The position numbers and the translations under genes were made by a program. Under the pieces are notes generated by a model. The model saw only the letters and a list, made by a program, of their open reading frames with translations. It did no database searches and was not told the DNA's origin. Shown here in pieces: positions 17,684 through 27,352 of a stretch of DNA of 64,000 nt. Within the stretch, counting starts at the first letter, position 1. Each line of letters starts with the position of its first letter. This stretch comes from Arsukibacterium sp. (GTDB taxonomy: Bacteria; Pseudomonadota; Gammaproteobacteria; Enterobacterales; Alteromonadaceae): NCBI RefSeq assembly GCF_018402695.1, contig NZ_JAGYIM010000008.1, forward strand, positions 124,001 through 188,000, read 5' to 3'.

Positions 17684-19333
17684 TCAAATAGCGCTGAAAA
17701 CCTTGTCAACAAAGGCTTTGGCATCTAGCTCCAGCTTTTGTAAGTGCGGCTGATCAACAAAACTCTCCAGATAAATTTTATACGCATTTTCAGTGCCGGA
17801 AGGCCGGGCAGCAAACCAGCCATTGCAGGTAACCACTTTTACACCGCCAATATCAGCCTGGTTGCCCGGTGCCTGGGTTAACACTGCCAGTATCGGGTCA
17901 CCTGCCAGTTCAGTCTGCGTAACACTGGCCACATCCAGTGATTTAAGCGCTGTTTTCTGCTCCGCCGACGCCGGTGCATCCAACCGACGGTATAAGGGTG
18001 AGCCCAGTTCTCTGGTTAGGGCCTGATATTGTTTATATGGATCAACGCCGGTTTTTGCCAGCATTTCAGCGGCCAGCAATCCTAAAATGATACCGTCTTT
18101 ATCGGTAGACCAAACTTTGCCGTCTAGCCTTAAAAAACTGGCCCCAGCGCTCTCTTCGCCACCAAAAGCAAGCGTGCCTTTATATAAACCCTCAACGAAC
18201 CATTTAAAGCCTACGGGCACTTCACACAACTTACGGCCCCGTGCTGCCACCACTCTGTCTATCAAAGCGCTGGATACCAGGGTTTTGCCAATGGCCAGGC
18301 TGGCTGGCCAGTCTGGCCGGTTAGACAACAAGTAATTAATTGCCACAGCAAGATAGTGATTGGGGTTCATTAACCCGCCGCTACGGGTAACAATACCGTG
18401 ACGGTCAAAGTCAGGGTCGTTACCAATGGCGATATCAAACTGGTCTTTTAACTGAATTAAATTAGCCATCGCACACGCCGAGGAGCAATCCATCCGGATC
18501 TGGCCGTCTTTATCCAGCGGCATAAAAGCAAAAGCCGGGTCAACTTTGTCATTAACAACAGTAATATCCAGACCATACTTTTCAGCGATTCGCGGCCAGT
18601 AACCAATTCCAGAGCCGCCGAGTGGATCAACGCCAATCCGGATCCCAGCTTTAGCAATAGCCGCCATGTCAATAACGTTCTCTAAATCATCGACATAATG
18701 CTGAATGTAATCAATGTGCTGACAGTAGCCTGACTGAATAGCCAGACTATAGGGCATCATTTTCACGCCATCTAAGTCTTTAGCCAGTAACTCGTTGGCG
18801 CGTTGCTCAATCCAGTTGGTTACATCAGTGTCTGCTGGCCCGCCATGAGGCGGGTTATATTTAATGCCGCCATCTTCCGGCGGATTGTGTGATGGGGTAA
18901 TAACAATACCATCAGCGAGTTTACCTTCAGCACCGTCGTTCTGGGTAAGAATGGCATGCGAAATAACCGGTGTTGGTGTGTAACCTAAATCTTGCTGAAT
19001 ACATACCTGGATTTTATTAGCAATTAATACTTCCAGCGCCGACGCAAACGCTGCTTCCGACAAGGCGTGTGTATCTTTGCCAAGAAACAACGGGCCGTTA
19101 ATGCTATTCGCTTTGCGATAGTCGGCAATAGCCTGACAAATTGCCAGTACATGAGGTTCATTAAACGAACATTTTAGCGCACTTCCCCGGTGACCAGACG
19201 TACCAAAGCTAACTTTATGCTCGGGGTGCTGATGCACATCGGGCTCAAGTACGTAGTAAGCCGTCATTAACCGACTGATGTTGGGAATTCGATTGTTAGG
19301 CACTTGTTGGCCCGCCAGGGGATGTAAAGACAT
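17684..19333 (-). CDS. pgm: Phosphoglucomutase (alpha-D-glucose specific)
   Basis: This 549-residue enzyme interconverts glucose-1-phosphate and glucose-6-phosphate. The phosphoserine loop is visible as [21 protein letters not shown], the metal-binding loop as [11 protein letters not shown], and the sugar-binding loop as [11 protein letters not shown]. The ATG at 19333 is preferred (AAGGA at the right distance) over one two codons upstream. It follows seqA after only a few bases, as in E. coli, so the two form an operon. Confidence 0.95.
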   Translation of the reverse strand: MSLHPLAGQQVPNNRIPNISRLMTAYYVLEPDVHQHPEHKVSFGTSGHRGSALKCSFNEPHVLAICQAIADYRKANSINGPLFLGKDTHALSEAAFASALEVLIANKIQVCIQQDLGYTPTPVISHAILTQNDGAEGKLADGIVITPSHNPPEDGGIKYNPPHGGPADTDVTNWIEQRANELLAKDLDGVKMMPYSLAIQSGYCQHIDYIQHYVDDLENVIDMAAIAKAGIRIGVDPLGGSGIGYWPRIAEKYGLDITVVNDKVDPAFAFMPLDKDGQIRMDCSSACAMANLIQLKDQFDIAIGNDPDFDRHGIVTRSGGLMNPNHYLAVAINYLLSNRPDWPASLAIGKTLVSSALIDRVVAARGRKLCEVPVGFKWFVEGLYKGTLAFGGEESAGASFLRLDGKVWSTDKDGIILGLLAAEMLAKTGVDPYKQYQALTRELGSPLYRRLDAPASAEQKTALKSLDVASVTQTELAGDPILAVLTQAPGNQADIGGVKVVTCNGWFAARPSGTENAYKIYLESFVDQPHLQKLELDAKAFVDKVFSAI

Positions 19334-19342
19334 ATTCATTCC

Positions 19343-19876
19343 TTATAATAAATCGCGGATCCGCTCAGCGTCCTGCTCACTATACCCCAGTTTGATGGCA
19401 GTTTCGGTAAGCATCATTTTTTTTCTGGTGGTATTGGAATTTGTAATCACCCAGAAACCGGTATTTGGAATTTGTTTCGGATTGGTGCTACTGCCGGCTT
19501 CGGACAACGCTTCAGCGGATGTCGCAAAATACAGGCGGTTGCGACCTTTAATATCCAGTACCTTAGTAAATTGCTTCTTGTGGACTCGGGCTAATACCGA
19601 CAATAAATATAAAAAGCGCCCCACTACACTGGATTCTGCCTGTAGATCCTGGCGGCTGACTAAGTCGAATATCGTACCGGGTGTACTACTGTCTTTCTGT
19701 TCTGAGGCTGGCGCCGATGCAACAGCTTCGGGTTTGCTGCTATCCACTGAAGTTGGGCTTGGCTGTGGCTCACCCAGCAGTAAGCGACGTAAAATATCAG
19801 AGGCACTTTCGCCAATCTGGCGGGTTTGTGCAGCGATGTAGTGATATAAATCGTCATCTATTTCAATGGTTTTCAT
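19343..19876 (-). CDS. seqA: Negative modulator of replication initiation SeqA
   Basis: This 177-residue protein binds hemimethylated GATC sites and sequesters the origin. The N-terminal oligomerisation domain starts MKTIEIDDDLYHYIAAQTRQIGESASDILRRLL, very close to the E. coli sequence. A Pro/Ser/Ala linker (about 40-70) follows, then the DNA-binding domain with NRLYFATSAEALSEAGSSTNPKQIPNTGFWVITNSNT. The ATG at 19876 is chosen over one five codons upstream to match the family start. Its presence implies Dam methylation in this organism. It is co-transcribed with pgm and divergent from ybfF. Confidence 0.95.
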   Translation of the reverse strand: MKTIEIDDDLYHYIAAQTRQIGESASDILRRLLLGEPQPSPTSVDSSKPEAVASAPASEQKDSSTPGTIFDLVSRQDLQAESSVVGRFLYLLSVLARVHKKQFTKVLDIKGRNRLYFATSAEALSEAGSSTNPKQIPNTGFWVITNSNTTRKKMMLTETAIKLGYSEQDAERIRDLL

Positions 19877-19983
19877 AGGTTTTTCCGTCAACTGAAAGTT
19901 GTCCCATTATATAAAGGCTTTGCCACTGACGCCAGTCGCTTAATTTGATAAAATACGGCCTCAGCCTTTTCAGTGAGTTAGCG

Positions 19984-20760
19984 ATGATTTTACATTCCCA
20001 CAGTACAGGTTCCGGCGAACCGCTGGTGCTAATCCATGGTCTGTTTGGCAGCTATGAAAACTTAGCGGGTATTGCCCGGGCCCTAAGTGAGCAATGGCAG
20101 ATTATCAGTATAGATTTACCAAACCATGGTCAATCACCCCACAGCAACCAAATGAGCTACAGCAGCATGGTAGCCGATTTAGCTGAAACCCTCGACAGCC
20201 TGAATATAGAACAATGCGCATTATTGGGACATTCCCTCGGCGGTAAACTGGCAATGGCATTTGCGCTTACCTATCCCAAACGGGTAAGCCAACTCATCGT
20301 CGCCGATATTGCCCCGGTACGCTACGAGCGCAGTCACCAGTCGGTATTTGCCGGTTTAAATGCAGTCACTCTGGCCACCATTAATAACCGTAGTGATGCA
20401 GATAAACAAATGGCCGCCCATATTACGGAACCTGGTGTGCGCCAGTTCTTGTTGAAAAGCCTGCATAAAACCGAGCAGGGTTTTCAGTGGCGCTTTAACT
20501 TAGCTGTTTTGTCAGAATGTTATGACGATTTACTTGGCGCACCTATTACCAAAGATAGCTATTCAGGCCCGGTGTTGTTTATTAAAGGTGCTGAATCAGA
20601 CTATATTTTGCCGGAACACCGACCGCAAATTATGCAGCTTTTCCCTGCAGCTGAGGCAAAAATCATTAATGGTACCGGCCATTGGTTGCATGCTGAAAAA
20701 CCTGTCGCGTTTGCGAAGTTGGTACGTGACTTTTTATTGAGCCAGCACACTAAAAAATAA
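19984..20760 (+). CDS. ybfF: Alpha/beta hydrolase, YbfF-type esterase
   Basis: This 258-residue esterase resembles E. coli YbfF, which hydrolyses short acyl esters and acyl-CoA. The nucleophile elbow is LLGHSLGGKLA (Ser84), the oxyanion region is LIHGLFGSYEN, and the catalytic His lies in GTGHWLHAEKP near the C-terminus. The ATG at 19984, 13 codons into the longest frame, matches the usual family start. It is divergent from seqA and is followed by DUF2788, ybfE and fldA, the conserved order in Shewanella and Vibrio. Confidence 0.9.
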   Translation: MILHSHSTGSGEPLVLIHGLFGSYENLAGIARALSEQWQIISIDLPNHGQSPHSNQMSYSSMVADLAETLDSLNIEQCALLGHSLGGKLAMAFALTYPKRVSQLIVADIAPVRYERSHQSVFAGLNAVTLATINNRSDADKQMAAHITEPGVRQFLLKSLHKTEQGFQWRFNLAVLSECYDDLLGAPITKDSYSGPVLFIKGAESDYILPEHRPQIMQLFPAAEAKIINGTGHWLHAEKPVAFAKLVRDFLLSQHTKK

Positions 20761-20809
20761 CTTTTTTTATGCTATAGTGCGGCCAATTTTTCCGGTATGG
20801 CCAGCATTG

Positions 20810-21007
20810 ATGACCGTTGCACAATTTGAAACCGTTGGTTTATGGCTTGGTTTAGCCACTCTATACATTTTTATTGTGCTGGCGATTAATGATGTCCTGA
20901 AAAAGAGCCAGGCGCCACGATTTGGTCGTTTTTTTGTCTGGCTGGTGTTGTTTTTATCACCACTGGTATTTGTGATTAAAACTGTCGTACAACACTTTAT
21001 CGAATAA
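20810..21007 (+). CDS. DUF2788 small membrane protein
   Basis: This 65-residue protein has two predicted membrane segments (about 8-28, GLWLGLATLYIFIVLAINDV; about 40-60, FFVWLVLFLSPLVFVIKTVV) joined by a short basic loop. It matches the DUF2788 family of gammaproteobacteria, which sits next to ybfE/fldA. The start at 20810 removes a Pro-rich extension. Function is unknown. Confidence 0.85.
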   Translation: MTVAQFETVGLWLGLATLYIFIVLAINDVLKKSQAPRFGRFFVWLVLFLSPLVFVIKTVVQHFIE

Positions 21008-21021
21008 CAAGGTTGAGATTA

Positions 21022-21294
21022 ATGGCCAAAATCGCCACTGATCGCACCACTATTGATTTGTTTGCGGCTGATAAGCGGCCGGGGCGGCCCAAAACCAATC
21101 CGCTACCGCGTGAAGAACAGCTTAAGTTAAATAAACGCAATCAAATCAAACGCGATCGTAATAACGGGTTAAAGCGTATTGAATTTAAGGTATCTGGCCA
21201 ATTATATGCAGCATTGAGTCAGGCTGCCGAGCAGGCGAACACCACACGCAGTAACTTAATTGAACAACTTTTAGAGCAAGCTTTATCCAGGTAA
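21022..21294 (+). CDS. ybfE: LexA-regulated protein YbfE (ribbon-helix-helix-like)
   Basis: This 90-residue basic protein resembles E. coli YbfE, a CopB/RepA-like protein named for its LexA regulation in enterobacteria. The C-terminal part (RIEFKVSGQLYAALSQAAEQANTTRSNLIEQLLEQALSR) fits a ribbon-helix-helix DNA-binding fold. I did not see a clear LexA box immediately upstream. It lies 15 bases before fldA. Confidence 0.87.
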   Translation: MAKIATDRTTIDLFAADKRPGRPKTNPLPREEQLKLNKRNQIKRDRNNGLKRIEFKVSGQLYAALSQAAEQANTTRSNLIEQLLEQALSR

Positions 21295-21308
21295 GAAGGC
21301 AATAAACC

Positions 21309-21839
21309 ATGGCAACTGTAGGAATATTTTTCGGTAGCGATACCGGCAACACTGAGCATATCGCGAAGATGATCCAAAAAGAGCTGGGCAAAAATCTGGT
21401 AGAGATCCGCGATATCGCCAAAAGCAGCAAAGAAGACATTGCCGGCTTTGACCTGTTACTACTGGGTATTCCAACCTGGTATTATGGTGAAGCCCAATGT
21501 GACTGGGACGACTTTTTCCCGGAGTTAGAGGGTATCGATTTTAATAATAAATTGGTCGCAATATTTGGTTGTGGTGATCAGGAAGATTATGCTGAATATT
21601 TTCTGGACGCGATGGGAACACTACGCGACATTATCGAACCAAAAGGGGCAATTATCGTAGGTCACTGGCCGACTGCAGGTTACAACTTTGTCGCTTCAAA
21701 GGCTCTGGCCGATGACAGCCATTTTATTGGTCTGGGCGTGGATGAAGATCGCCAGCCAGAATTGACCGAGCAGCGGGTAAAACAATGGTGTAAACAGGTT
21801 TATGAAGAAATGAGCCTGCAGGAATTTGCCAATCTGTAA
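21309..21839 (+). CDS. fldA: Flavodoxin I
   Basis: This 176-residue FMN electron carrier has the phosphate-binding loop GSDTGNTEHIAKMI (about 8-21), the aromatic FMN-stacking loops GIPTWYYGEAQCDWDDF and FGCGDQEDYAEYF, and the long-chain insertion. It donates electrons to biosynthetic reductases such as IspG, BioB and MetH. It is followed by a terminator; fur lies about 730 bases further on with an opposite-strand gene in between. Confidence 0.95.
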   Translation: MATVGIFFGSDTGNTEHIAKMIQKELGKNLVEIRDIAKSSKEDIAGFDLLLLGIPTWYYGEAQCDWDDFFPELEGIDFNNKLVAIFGCGDQEDYAEYFLDAMGTLRDIIEPKGAIIVGHWPTAGYNFVASKALADDSHFIGLGVDEDRQPELTEQRVKQWCKQVYEEMSLQEFANL

Positions 21840-21880
21840 CCGGATGCTGCCGGAGGAAAAAATCCCGAAGCTATTCAGGA

Positions 21881-21905
21881 AAAGAGGCATAATGCCTCTT
21901 TTTTC
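21881..21905. terminator. Intrinsic terminator of fldA
   Basis: AAAGAGGCAT-AATGCCTCTTTTTTC forms an 8-bp stem followed by a T-run on the plus strand. The A-run on the left side may also let it serve the DUF4442 gene on the minus strand. Confidence 0.88.
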
Positions 21906-21946
21906 TTGCCTTAAATGGCTATTAACCGGCTTATCGACAAATTAAC

Positions 21947-22411
21947 TTAACGATATTTCGGCTTTTTCCGGATATACACTGTCCGGTTTACTTCACAGAC
22001 AACATTGTTATCAGCATCTTTGATATGCACCAGAAACTGCGGAAAATACTTTTCGCCCTCTGCCGTATGCTGTTTGATATCGTCCACAGCTTCGTCTGTC
22101 AGTAAGAACTCTGCACTCAGTTTGCCGAAACCGGGTTTAATGTAGTCAATATCGGCTTGTTTATCCCAGACAATGTACTCTTTGCCAAGCGCACCCATTA
22201 ACAACAATGGGTATATCGGATCAGTCATTGCAAACATTGAGCCGCCAAACTGGCTGTTATTAATATTCCGGGTCCATGGCCGGCTTTTCAATTCAACCCT
22301 GACATATCGATAATCGTCAGCAAGACTGGCAACTTTAATACCGCTGAACAAAAAGGGTGGCCAGAAATTCAGTAATTTTCGCATAACCTGCGGTTTAAAC
22401 GCCCAACGCAT
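21947..22411 (-). CDS. DUF4442 protein, hotdog-fold thioesterase-like
   Basis: This 154-residue protein matches the DUF4442 family, which is related to PaaI-like hotdog thioesterases. The NINNSQFGGSMFAMTDPIYPLLLMGALG segment is the usual substrate-region helix, and the late NRTVYIRKKP strand is typical. The substrate is unknown. It sits on the strand opposite to fldA and fur. Confidence 0.82.
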   Translation of the reverse strand: MRWAFKPQVMRKLLNFWPPFLFSGIKVASLADDYRYVRVELKSRPWTRNINNSQFGGSMFAMTDPIYPLLLMGALGKEYIVWDKQADIDYIKPGFGKLSAEFLLTDEAVDDIKQHTAEGEKYFPQFLVHIKDADNNVVCEVNRTVYIRKKPKYR

Positions 22412-22565
22412 AATCGCACCTGGTATGACCTGTTAAAAGGGCATTTTAACCTGTCAAAGTGAAAGTACAAGAGCATCAGAGCTAAATCAGCGGTAATCGG
22501 CCATTTCAATATTGTGCTAATGTCTTTATAATCGATGCAAATCCACCAGCAAGACAGAGTTTTTT

Positions 22566-23006
22566 ATGTCAGATCATAATACTGAGCTACGTAAGGCCGG
22601 CCTGAAAGTTACCCTGCCGCGGGTGAAAATACTCGAAATTTTACAAGATCCGAACCATCAGCATATCAGTGCAGAGGACGTGTATAAAATTCTGTTAGAG
22701 TTGGGTGAGGACATTGGCCTGGCAACAGTATACCGGGTACTAAACCAGTTTGATGACGCCGGTATTTTAACCCGTCACCACTTTGAAGGTGGTAAATCAG
22801 TATTTGAACTGACTGGTAACAGTCACCACGATCATCTGGTGTGCTTAAAGTGTGGCAAAGTTATTGAGTTTGAAGATGAGATTATTGAGGCCAAGCAATT
22901 AGAAATTGCTGAAAAAAATGGCATTAAGTTAACTCACCACAGCCTGTATTTATATGGTGAGTGTACTGATACCGATCAGTGTCAGAAAAACGCTGACGCT
23001 CATTAA
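22566..23006 (+). CDS. fur: Ferric uptake regulator Fur
   Basis: This 146-residue iron-responsive repressor has an N-terminal winged helix (about 1-84, LRKAGLKVTLPRVKILEIL, LATVYRVLNQFDDAGI). The C-terminal dimerisation and metal-binding domain has HHDHLVC (87-93), the Cys93-X2-Cys96 pair, and a second cysteine pair in GECTDTDQC. Length and sequence are typical. It ends at a strong terminator. Confidence 0.96.
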   Translation: MSDHNTELRKAGLKVTLPRVKILEILQDPNHQHISAEDVYKILLELGEDIGLATVYRVLNQFDDAGILTRHHFEGGKSVFELTGNSHHDHLVCLKCGKVIEFEDEIIEAKQLEIAEKNGIKLTHHSLYLYGECTDTDQCQKNADAH

Positions 23007-23024
23007 TAATGACTTGTTATTAAC

Positions 23025-23052
23025 GACGGCACCTACGGGTGCCGTTTTAATT
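23025..23052 (+). terminator. Intrinsic terminator of fur
   Basis: ACGGCACC-TACG-GGTGCCGT is a perfect 8-bp stem with a 4-base loop followed by TTTAATTT. Confidence 0.85.
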
Positions 23053-23082
23053 TGTCGTTGCAATCTGTCAACATGATTCGTG

Positions 23083-23580
23083 TCAACTGTTCCCGGTATT
23101 AATCCGCGCCATTGCCAGCGCGCTGACATAATTACCATACTGAAAAGCAAAATCAGCCAGTTCAGCTTCTATTTCAAAACCGAAACGTTCATATAACGCT
23201 ACTGCGACTTCATTGCTGCTGTAAACCGTCAACTCCATCCGCCGGATATTCAACCAATTGTCTGCCATTTCCAGCGCTGCCCGCAATAACGCCGAACCTA
23301 CCCCCTGCCCCTGATGCTCTTCCAGCACCCCCATACCCAACTCTGCTACATGCCGGCGTCTGGGGTTCTGACAAACCTGCAGACCAAGTTGGCCGACAAC
23401 CTGACCTTCAACTTCTGCGACCAGATTATAAAAGCCGGCACCGGCATTATAAAGTTTCTGCCAGCTGGCAACGGGTTGATATGGCAGCTGCAAGGTATTT
23501 GAGAATACGGTGGGTTGATCATATATCGCTTTAATCGCTTCGATATCAACAGGTTCTGCATGGCGAATTATTACAGGCAT
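23083..23580 (-). CDS. GNAT N-acetyltransferase, YhhY-like
   Basis: This 165-residue GNAT protein resembles E. coli YhhY along its length (IIRHAEPVDIEAIKAIYDQP; RRRHVAELGMGVLEEHQGQGVGSALLRAALEMADNWL; RMELTVYSSNEVAVALYERFGFEIE). The acetyl-CoA-binding motif is HQGQGVGSALL. The ATG at 23580 was chosen because the YhhY similarity begins there. YhhY-type enzymes acetylate amino-acid derivatives; the physiological substrate here is unknown. Confidence 0.85.
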   Translation of the reverse strand: MPVIIRHAEPVDIEAIKAIYDQPTVFSNTLQLPYQPVASWQKLYNAGAGFYNLVAEVEGQVVGQLGLQVCQNPRRRHVAELGMGVLEEHQGQGVGSALLRAALEMADNWLNIRRMELTVYSSNEVAVALYERFGFEIEAELADFAFQYGNYVSALAMARINTGNS

Positions 23581-23653
23581 GGTTTCGGCGTCCTTGGCAA
23601 ATAAGACGGTTATCTTAAGACGGAACTTGTAGCGGCAACAAGTTATAAAATGC

Positions 23654-23680
23654 AAAAAGCCAGCAAAAGCTGGCTTTTAA
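23654..23680 (-). terminator. Intrinsic terminator of the etfBA operon
   Basis: AAAAGCCAGC-AAAA-GCTGGCTTTT forms a long stem. On the minus strand it is followed by TTTTT and lies 17 bases after the etfA stop. Confidence 0.85.
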
Positions 23681-23697
23681 CTAACGCTAGTGACTTT

Positions 23698-24624
23698 TCA
23701 GAGCTGTTGTTCCAGTTCAGGCAGTACTGTAAACAAATCTGCCACTAAACCGTAGTCGGCCACCTGAAAAATCGGGGCTTCTGCGTCCTTGTTTATTGCC
23801 ACTATGACTTTTGAATCTTTCATACCGGCTAAATGCTGAATCGCGCCCGATATACCCACAGCGATATAGAGATCCGGCGCGACGATTTTGCCGGTCTGCC
23901 CTACCTGCATATCATTGGGTACAAAACCGGCATCTACTGCGGCACGTGAGGCACCAATAGCGGCATTGAGCTTGTCAGCAATGCCATTTAACATGGCAAA
24001 GTTTTCACCATTTTGCATACCGCGGCCGCCTGAAATAATCACTTTCGCACCGGTAAGCTCTGGCCGCGCTGATTTGGTTAGCTCTTCACCGACAAAGTTC
24101 GATACCTGTAAATCTTTAACAATATCCAGTTTTTCAATTGATGCGCTATTACCCTCAGCCGCTGCTGCAAACGCTGAACCGCGGACCGTCAGCACCTTAA
24201 TAGCGTCGACGGACTGCACAGTCGCAATAGCATTGCCTGCATAAATCGGTCGGACAAAGGTATCAGCACTTTCAATGGCAATAACATCTGACAATTGGGC
24301 AACATCCAGTAGTGCGGCTACCCGGGGTAACATATTTTTACCGGTAGTCGTCGCTGCTGCCAAAATATGGCTGTAATCTTTACCAATTTCTGCTACCAGG
24401 GCGGCAACGTTTTCGGCCAGCTGATGACCATAAGCACTGGCATCAGCGACCAATACTTTTGAAACGCCGGCAATAGCTGCTGCGGCCGTTGCCGCATTAT
24501 CACAATTTTCACCTGCAACCAGCAAATGAATATCACCACCAATGCTAGTTGCCGCCTGAACTACCTTGTGGGTATCGGCTTTAAGGGCATCATTACTATG
24601 CTCTGCAATTACTAAAATTGTCAT
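23698..24624 (-). CDS. etfA: Electron transfer flavoprotein alpha subunit
   Basis: This 308-residue FAD-binding subunit of ETF accepts electrons from acyl-CoA dehydrogenases. The C-terminal FAD domain shows [62 protein letters not shown], the family signature. Its start overlaps the etfB stop. It works with etfB and with the ETF:ubiquinone oxidoreductase encoded divergently. Confidence 0.95.
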   Translation of the reverse strand: MTILVIAEHSNDALKADTHKVVQAATSIGGDIHLLVAGENCDNAATAAAAIAGVSKVLVADASAYGHQLAENVAALVAEIGKDYSHILAAATTTGKNMLPRVAALLDVAQLSDVIAIESADTFVRPIYAGNAIATVQSVDAIKVLTVRGSAFAAAAEGNSASIEKLDIVKDLQVSNFVGEELTKSARPELTGAKVIISGGRGMQNGENFAMLNGIADKLNAAIGASRAAVDAGFVPNDMQVGQTGKIVAPDLYIAVGISGAIQHLAGMKDSKVIVAINKDAEAPIFQVADYGLVADLFTVLPELEQQL

Positions 24625-25373
24625 CAGATCACCTTCGCTTCATGCTTTAATTTTTCAACCAGTTCCGCTACCGACTCAACAATTACGCCACCCTGTCGGG
24701 TTGGCGGTGCGGTGACTTTCAGCGTCGTAACGTTAGAGCTCAGGCTCACACCCAGGCTGTCTGCAGCTTTGACGTCCAGTGGTTTTTTCTTAGCTTTCAT
24801 AATGTTAGGCAATGACGCATAGCGGGGTTCATTTAACCGTAAATCAGTTGACACTACGGCTGGTAACGTCAGTTCAACGGTTTGCAGGCCGCCGTCAATT
24901 TCACGGGTCACCTTAACTTTATCACCATCAACCACAACTTTAGATGCGAAAGTACCCTGGCCCATACCGGTCAGTGCCGCGAGCATCTGGCCAGTTTGGT
25001 TGTTGTCTGAATCGATTGCCTGCTTACCCAGAATAACCAGTTGTGGCTGTTCTTCTGCAACCAGCTTTGCCAGCAGTTTGGCTACCTGCAACGAATCGAG
25101 ATTAAGATCAGTTTCCAGATGAATTGCCCGGTCGGCGCCTAATGCCAACGCTGTGCGCAGTTGCTCCTGTACAGCTTTGCCGCCAATAGACACTGCGATC
25201 ACTTCTGTTGCCACGCCGGCTTCTTTTAAACGTACCGCTTCCTCAACCGCAATTTCACAAAACGGATTAAGTGCCATCTTTACATTGGCTAAATCGACAC
25301 CGGTCTGGTCTGCTTTTACCCGGACTTTGACGTTGTAATCGATAACCCGTTTAACCGGAACTAATATCTTCAT
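24624..25373 (-). CDS. etfB: Electron transfer flavoprotein beta subunit
   Basis: This 249-residue AMP-binding subunit begins [20 protein letters not shown] and contains the signature [43 protein letters not shown]. The ATG at 25373 with AGAGGA upstream is the right start; the reading frame continues 37 codons into the operator region but without support. Two LiuR-like palindromes lie 43 and 95 bases upstream. Confidence 0.95.
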   Translation of the reverse strand: MKILVPVKRVIDYNVKVRVKADQTGVDLANVKMALNPFCEIAVEEAVRLKEAGVATEVIAVSIGGKAVQEQLRTALALGADRAIHLETDLNLDSLQVAKLLAKLVAEEQPQLVILGKQAIDSDNNQTGQMLAALTGMGQGTFASKVVVDGDKVKVTREIDGGLQTVELTLPAVVSTDLRLNEPRYASLPNIMKAKKKPLDVKAADSLGVSLSSNVTTLKVTAPPTRQGGVIVESVAELVEKLKHEAKVI

Positions 25374-25415
25374 ATAATCCTCTTCGATTGCATGCAATTG
25401 CTTGCCTGACAGCAG

Positions 25416-25433
25416 GTTTACGTTAAGGTAAAC
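25416..25433. promoter_or_regulatory. LiuR-like operator 1 in the etfB/etfD divergent region
   Basis: GTTTACGTTAAGGTAAAC is an 18-bp near-perfect palindrome between two divergent genes. It matches the bkd site at 9234-9251 and the neighbouring site at 25468-25485. Regulator identity is inferred. Confidence 0.65.
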
Positions 25434-25467
25434 ATATCTATGTGTAGTGCTGCACAATCTACTTCCT

Positions 25468-25485
25468 GTTGACGTTAACGTCAAC
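25468..25485. promoter_or_regulatory. LiuR-like operator 2 in the etfB/etfD divergent region
   Basis: GTTGACGTTAACGTCAAC is a perfect 18-bp palindrome, 52 bases from the first site centre to centre. The spacing of close to five helical turns would let two dimers sit on the same face of the DNA and control both directions. Confidence 0.7.
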
Positions 25486-25555
25486 CTGCAATACCCTTAT
25501 CAGCACAATAAACACAGTGAATACTGTAAATATAAGCATCCAAGAGGTAACCATC

Positions 25556-27205
25556 GTGGAAAGAGAAGCAATGGAGTTCGATGTCGTAATCGTTGGCGCC
25601 GGGCCAGCGGGCTTATCGGCCGCGATCCGGTTGATGCAACAGGCGCAGCAGGCCGGCAAAGAAATTACCGTATGTGTAGTCGAAAAAGGCTCTGAAGTCG
25701 GCGCTCATATTCTGTCTGGCGCAGTTTTTGAACCAAGGGCATTAAATGAACTACTGCCCGACTGGCAGCAAACAGGTGCACCCTTATCTACGCCGGTCAC
25801 CCACGATGATATTTATCTGTTTAACGGTGCAAAAAGCAGCCGCAAGTTGCCAGGCTTTGCTGTACCAAAAACCATGCACAATAGCGGCAACTACATTGTC
25901 TCGATGGCGAATTTATGTCGCTGGCTGGCAGAACAGGCTGAAACTCTGGGTGTGGAAATTTTTCCGGGCTTTGCCGCCAGTGAATTGCTGCTTGACGATA
26001 ATGTAGTTAAAGGTATTGTAATTGGTGATATGGGGCTGGACCGCGACGGCAAGCCCAAAGCCAGCTTTACCCCGGGGATGGAATTGCGAGCGAAGTACAC
26101 CCTATTTGCTGAAGGGTGTCGCGGCCATCTCGGCAAGCAACTTATCAATCACTATCAATTGGATAAAAATGTTTCGCCCCAGCATTACGCCATTGGCTTT
26201 AAAGAAATCTGGGATGTCCCTGCCAACAATCATCATCAGGGGTTAGTCGTGCATTCTGCGGGTTGGCCTCTGGCTGATGAAGCGTCAGGTGGTGGTTATC
26301 TATACCATGCTGAAAGCCAGCAGATTGTCGTTGGTCTGATAATCGATTTAAATTACAGCAATCCGCATCTGGACCCATTTGCTGAGTTTCAGCGCTATAA
26401 ACAGCATCCTGTTATAAAGCAGTATCTGACAGACGGCAAGCGGGTAAGTTACGGTGCTCGGGCCATTGCCAAAGGCGGCTTGAACAGCCTACCCAAAATG
26501 AGTTTTGCCGGTGGTTTACTGCTGGGCTGCGATGCCGGCACCTTAAATTTTGCTAAAATTAAAGGCAACCATACAGCAATGAAATCGGGGATTCTGGCTG
26601 CTGAGACGGTGTTTGCTGCATTGCAAAATGACGATGACGGCGGTAAGGATTTAATTGAGTATGCTGATGCAGTTAAGCAAAGCTGGTTATATGAAGAATT
26701 ACACAGCTCACGTAATTTTGGCCCGGCCATGCATAAGTTCGGTACTTTTTGGGGCGGTGTATTCAATACCATTGAACAAAACTGGTTCGGTGGCAAGCTG
26801 CCCTTCACCATTAAAGATGATAACCGGGATTATGCACAGCTGAAACTGGCTGCTGACGCCGAAAAAATTGTATATCCAAAACCAGACAATGTGATTAGTT
26901 TCGACCGGCTAACGTCGGTTTATTTATCGAATACCAATCATGAAGAAGAACAGCCCTGCCATTTAAAACTTGCCGACCCCAGCATACCTATTGAAGTAAA
27001 CCTGGTGAAATATGATGAACCTGCCCAGCGGTATTGTCCTGCTGGCGTCTATGAGGTGATTAATGAAGATGGTCAGCAGCCACGCTTTCAGATTAACGCG
27101 CAAAACTGTATTCATTGTAAAACCTGCGATATAAAAGATCCGAGTCAGAATATTACCTGGGTAACCCCGGAAGGTGGTGGCGGTCCCAACTATCCGAATA
27201 TGTAG
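25556..27205 (+). CDS. etfD: Electron transfer flavoprotein-ubiquinone oxidoreductase
   Basis: This 549-residue membrane-associated flavoprotein passes electrons from ETF to ubiquinone. It has the FAD motif VVIVGAGPAGLSAAIRLM, the second FAD segment FAGGLLLGCDAGTLNFAKIKGNHTAMKSG, and a C-terminal 4Fe-4S domain with NCIHCKTCDIKDPSQNITWVTPEGGGGPNYPNM. The start is a GTG at 25556 giving the family N-terminus MEREAMEFDVV, with AGAGGT upstream. An internal ATG at 25571 is the alternative. It is divergent from etfBA and shares the two palindromes. Confidence 0.95.
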   Translation: MEREAMEFDVVIVGAGPAGLSAAIRLMQQAQQAGKEITVCVVEKGSEVGAHILSGAVFEPRALNELLPDWQQTGAPLSTPVTHDDIYLFNGAKSSRKLPGFAVPKTMHNSGNYIVSMANLCRWLAEQAETLGVEIFPGFAASELLLDDNVVKGIVIGDMGLDRDGKPKASFTPGMELRAKYTLFAEGCRGHLGKQLINHYQLDKNVSPQHYAIGFKEIWDVPANNHHQGLVVHSAGWPLADEASGGGYLYHAESQQIVVGLIIDLNYSNPHLDPFAEFQRYKQHPVIKQYLTDGKRVSYGARAIAKGGLNSLPKMSFAGGLLLGCDAGTLNFAKIKGNHTAMKSGILAAETVFAALQNDDDGGKDLIEYADAVKQSWLYEELHSSRNFGPAMHKFGTFWGGVFNTIEQNWFGGKLPFTIKDDNRDYAQLKLAADAEKIVYPKPDNVISFDRLTSVYLSNTNHEEEQPCHLKLADPSIPIEVNLVKYDEPAQRYCPAGVYEVINEDGQQPRFQINAQNCIHCKTCDIKDPSQNITWVTPEGGGGPNYPNM

Positions 27206-27225
27206 CAGCAATATTATTAGTTATT

Positions 27226-27260
27226 AAAAAAAGCAGTGGCCCAGCCGCTGCTTTTTTTAT
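27226..27260. terminator. Intrinsic terminator of etfD
   Basis: AGCAGTGG-CCCAG-CCGCTGCT is an 8-bp stem (one G-T pair) with an A-run before and TTTTTTT after. It isolates etfD from the tubulin-like gene. Confidence 0.87.
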
Positions 27261-27352
27261 AGCCAGAATTGTATTCAGCTTGAATCCAGACTACGTTTAA
27301 ACCTGAGTTTTTGCTTTGAACTGGCATATAGGTATTAACCGGAGTGCGTGTT

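Noticed and set aside
19278-19841. 187-codon frame opposite seqA and the pgm start
   Set aside because: Antisense to two well-supported genes, with no ribosome-binding site or family resemblance.
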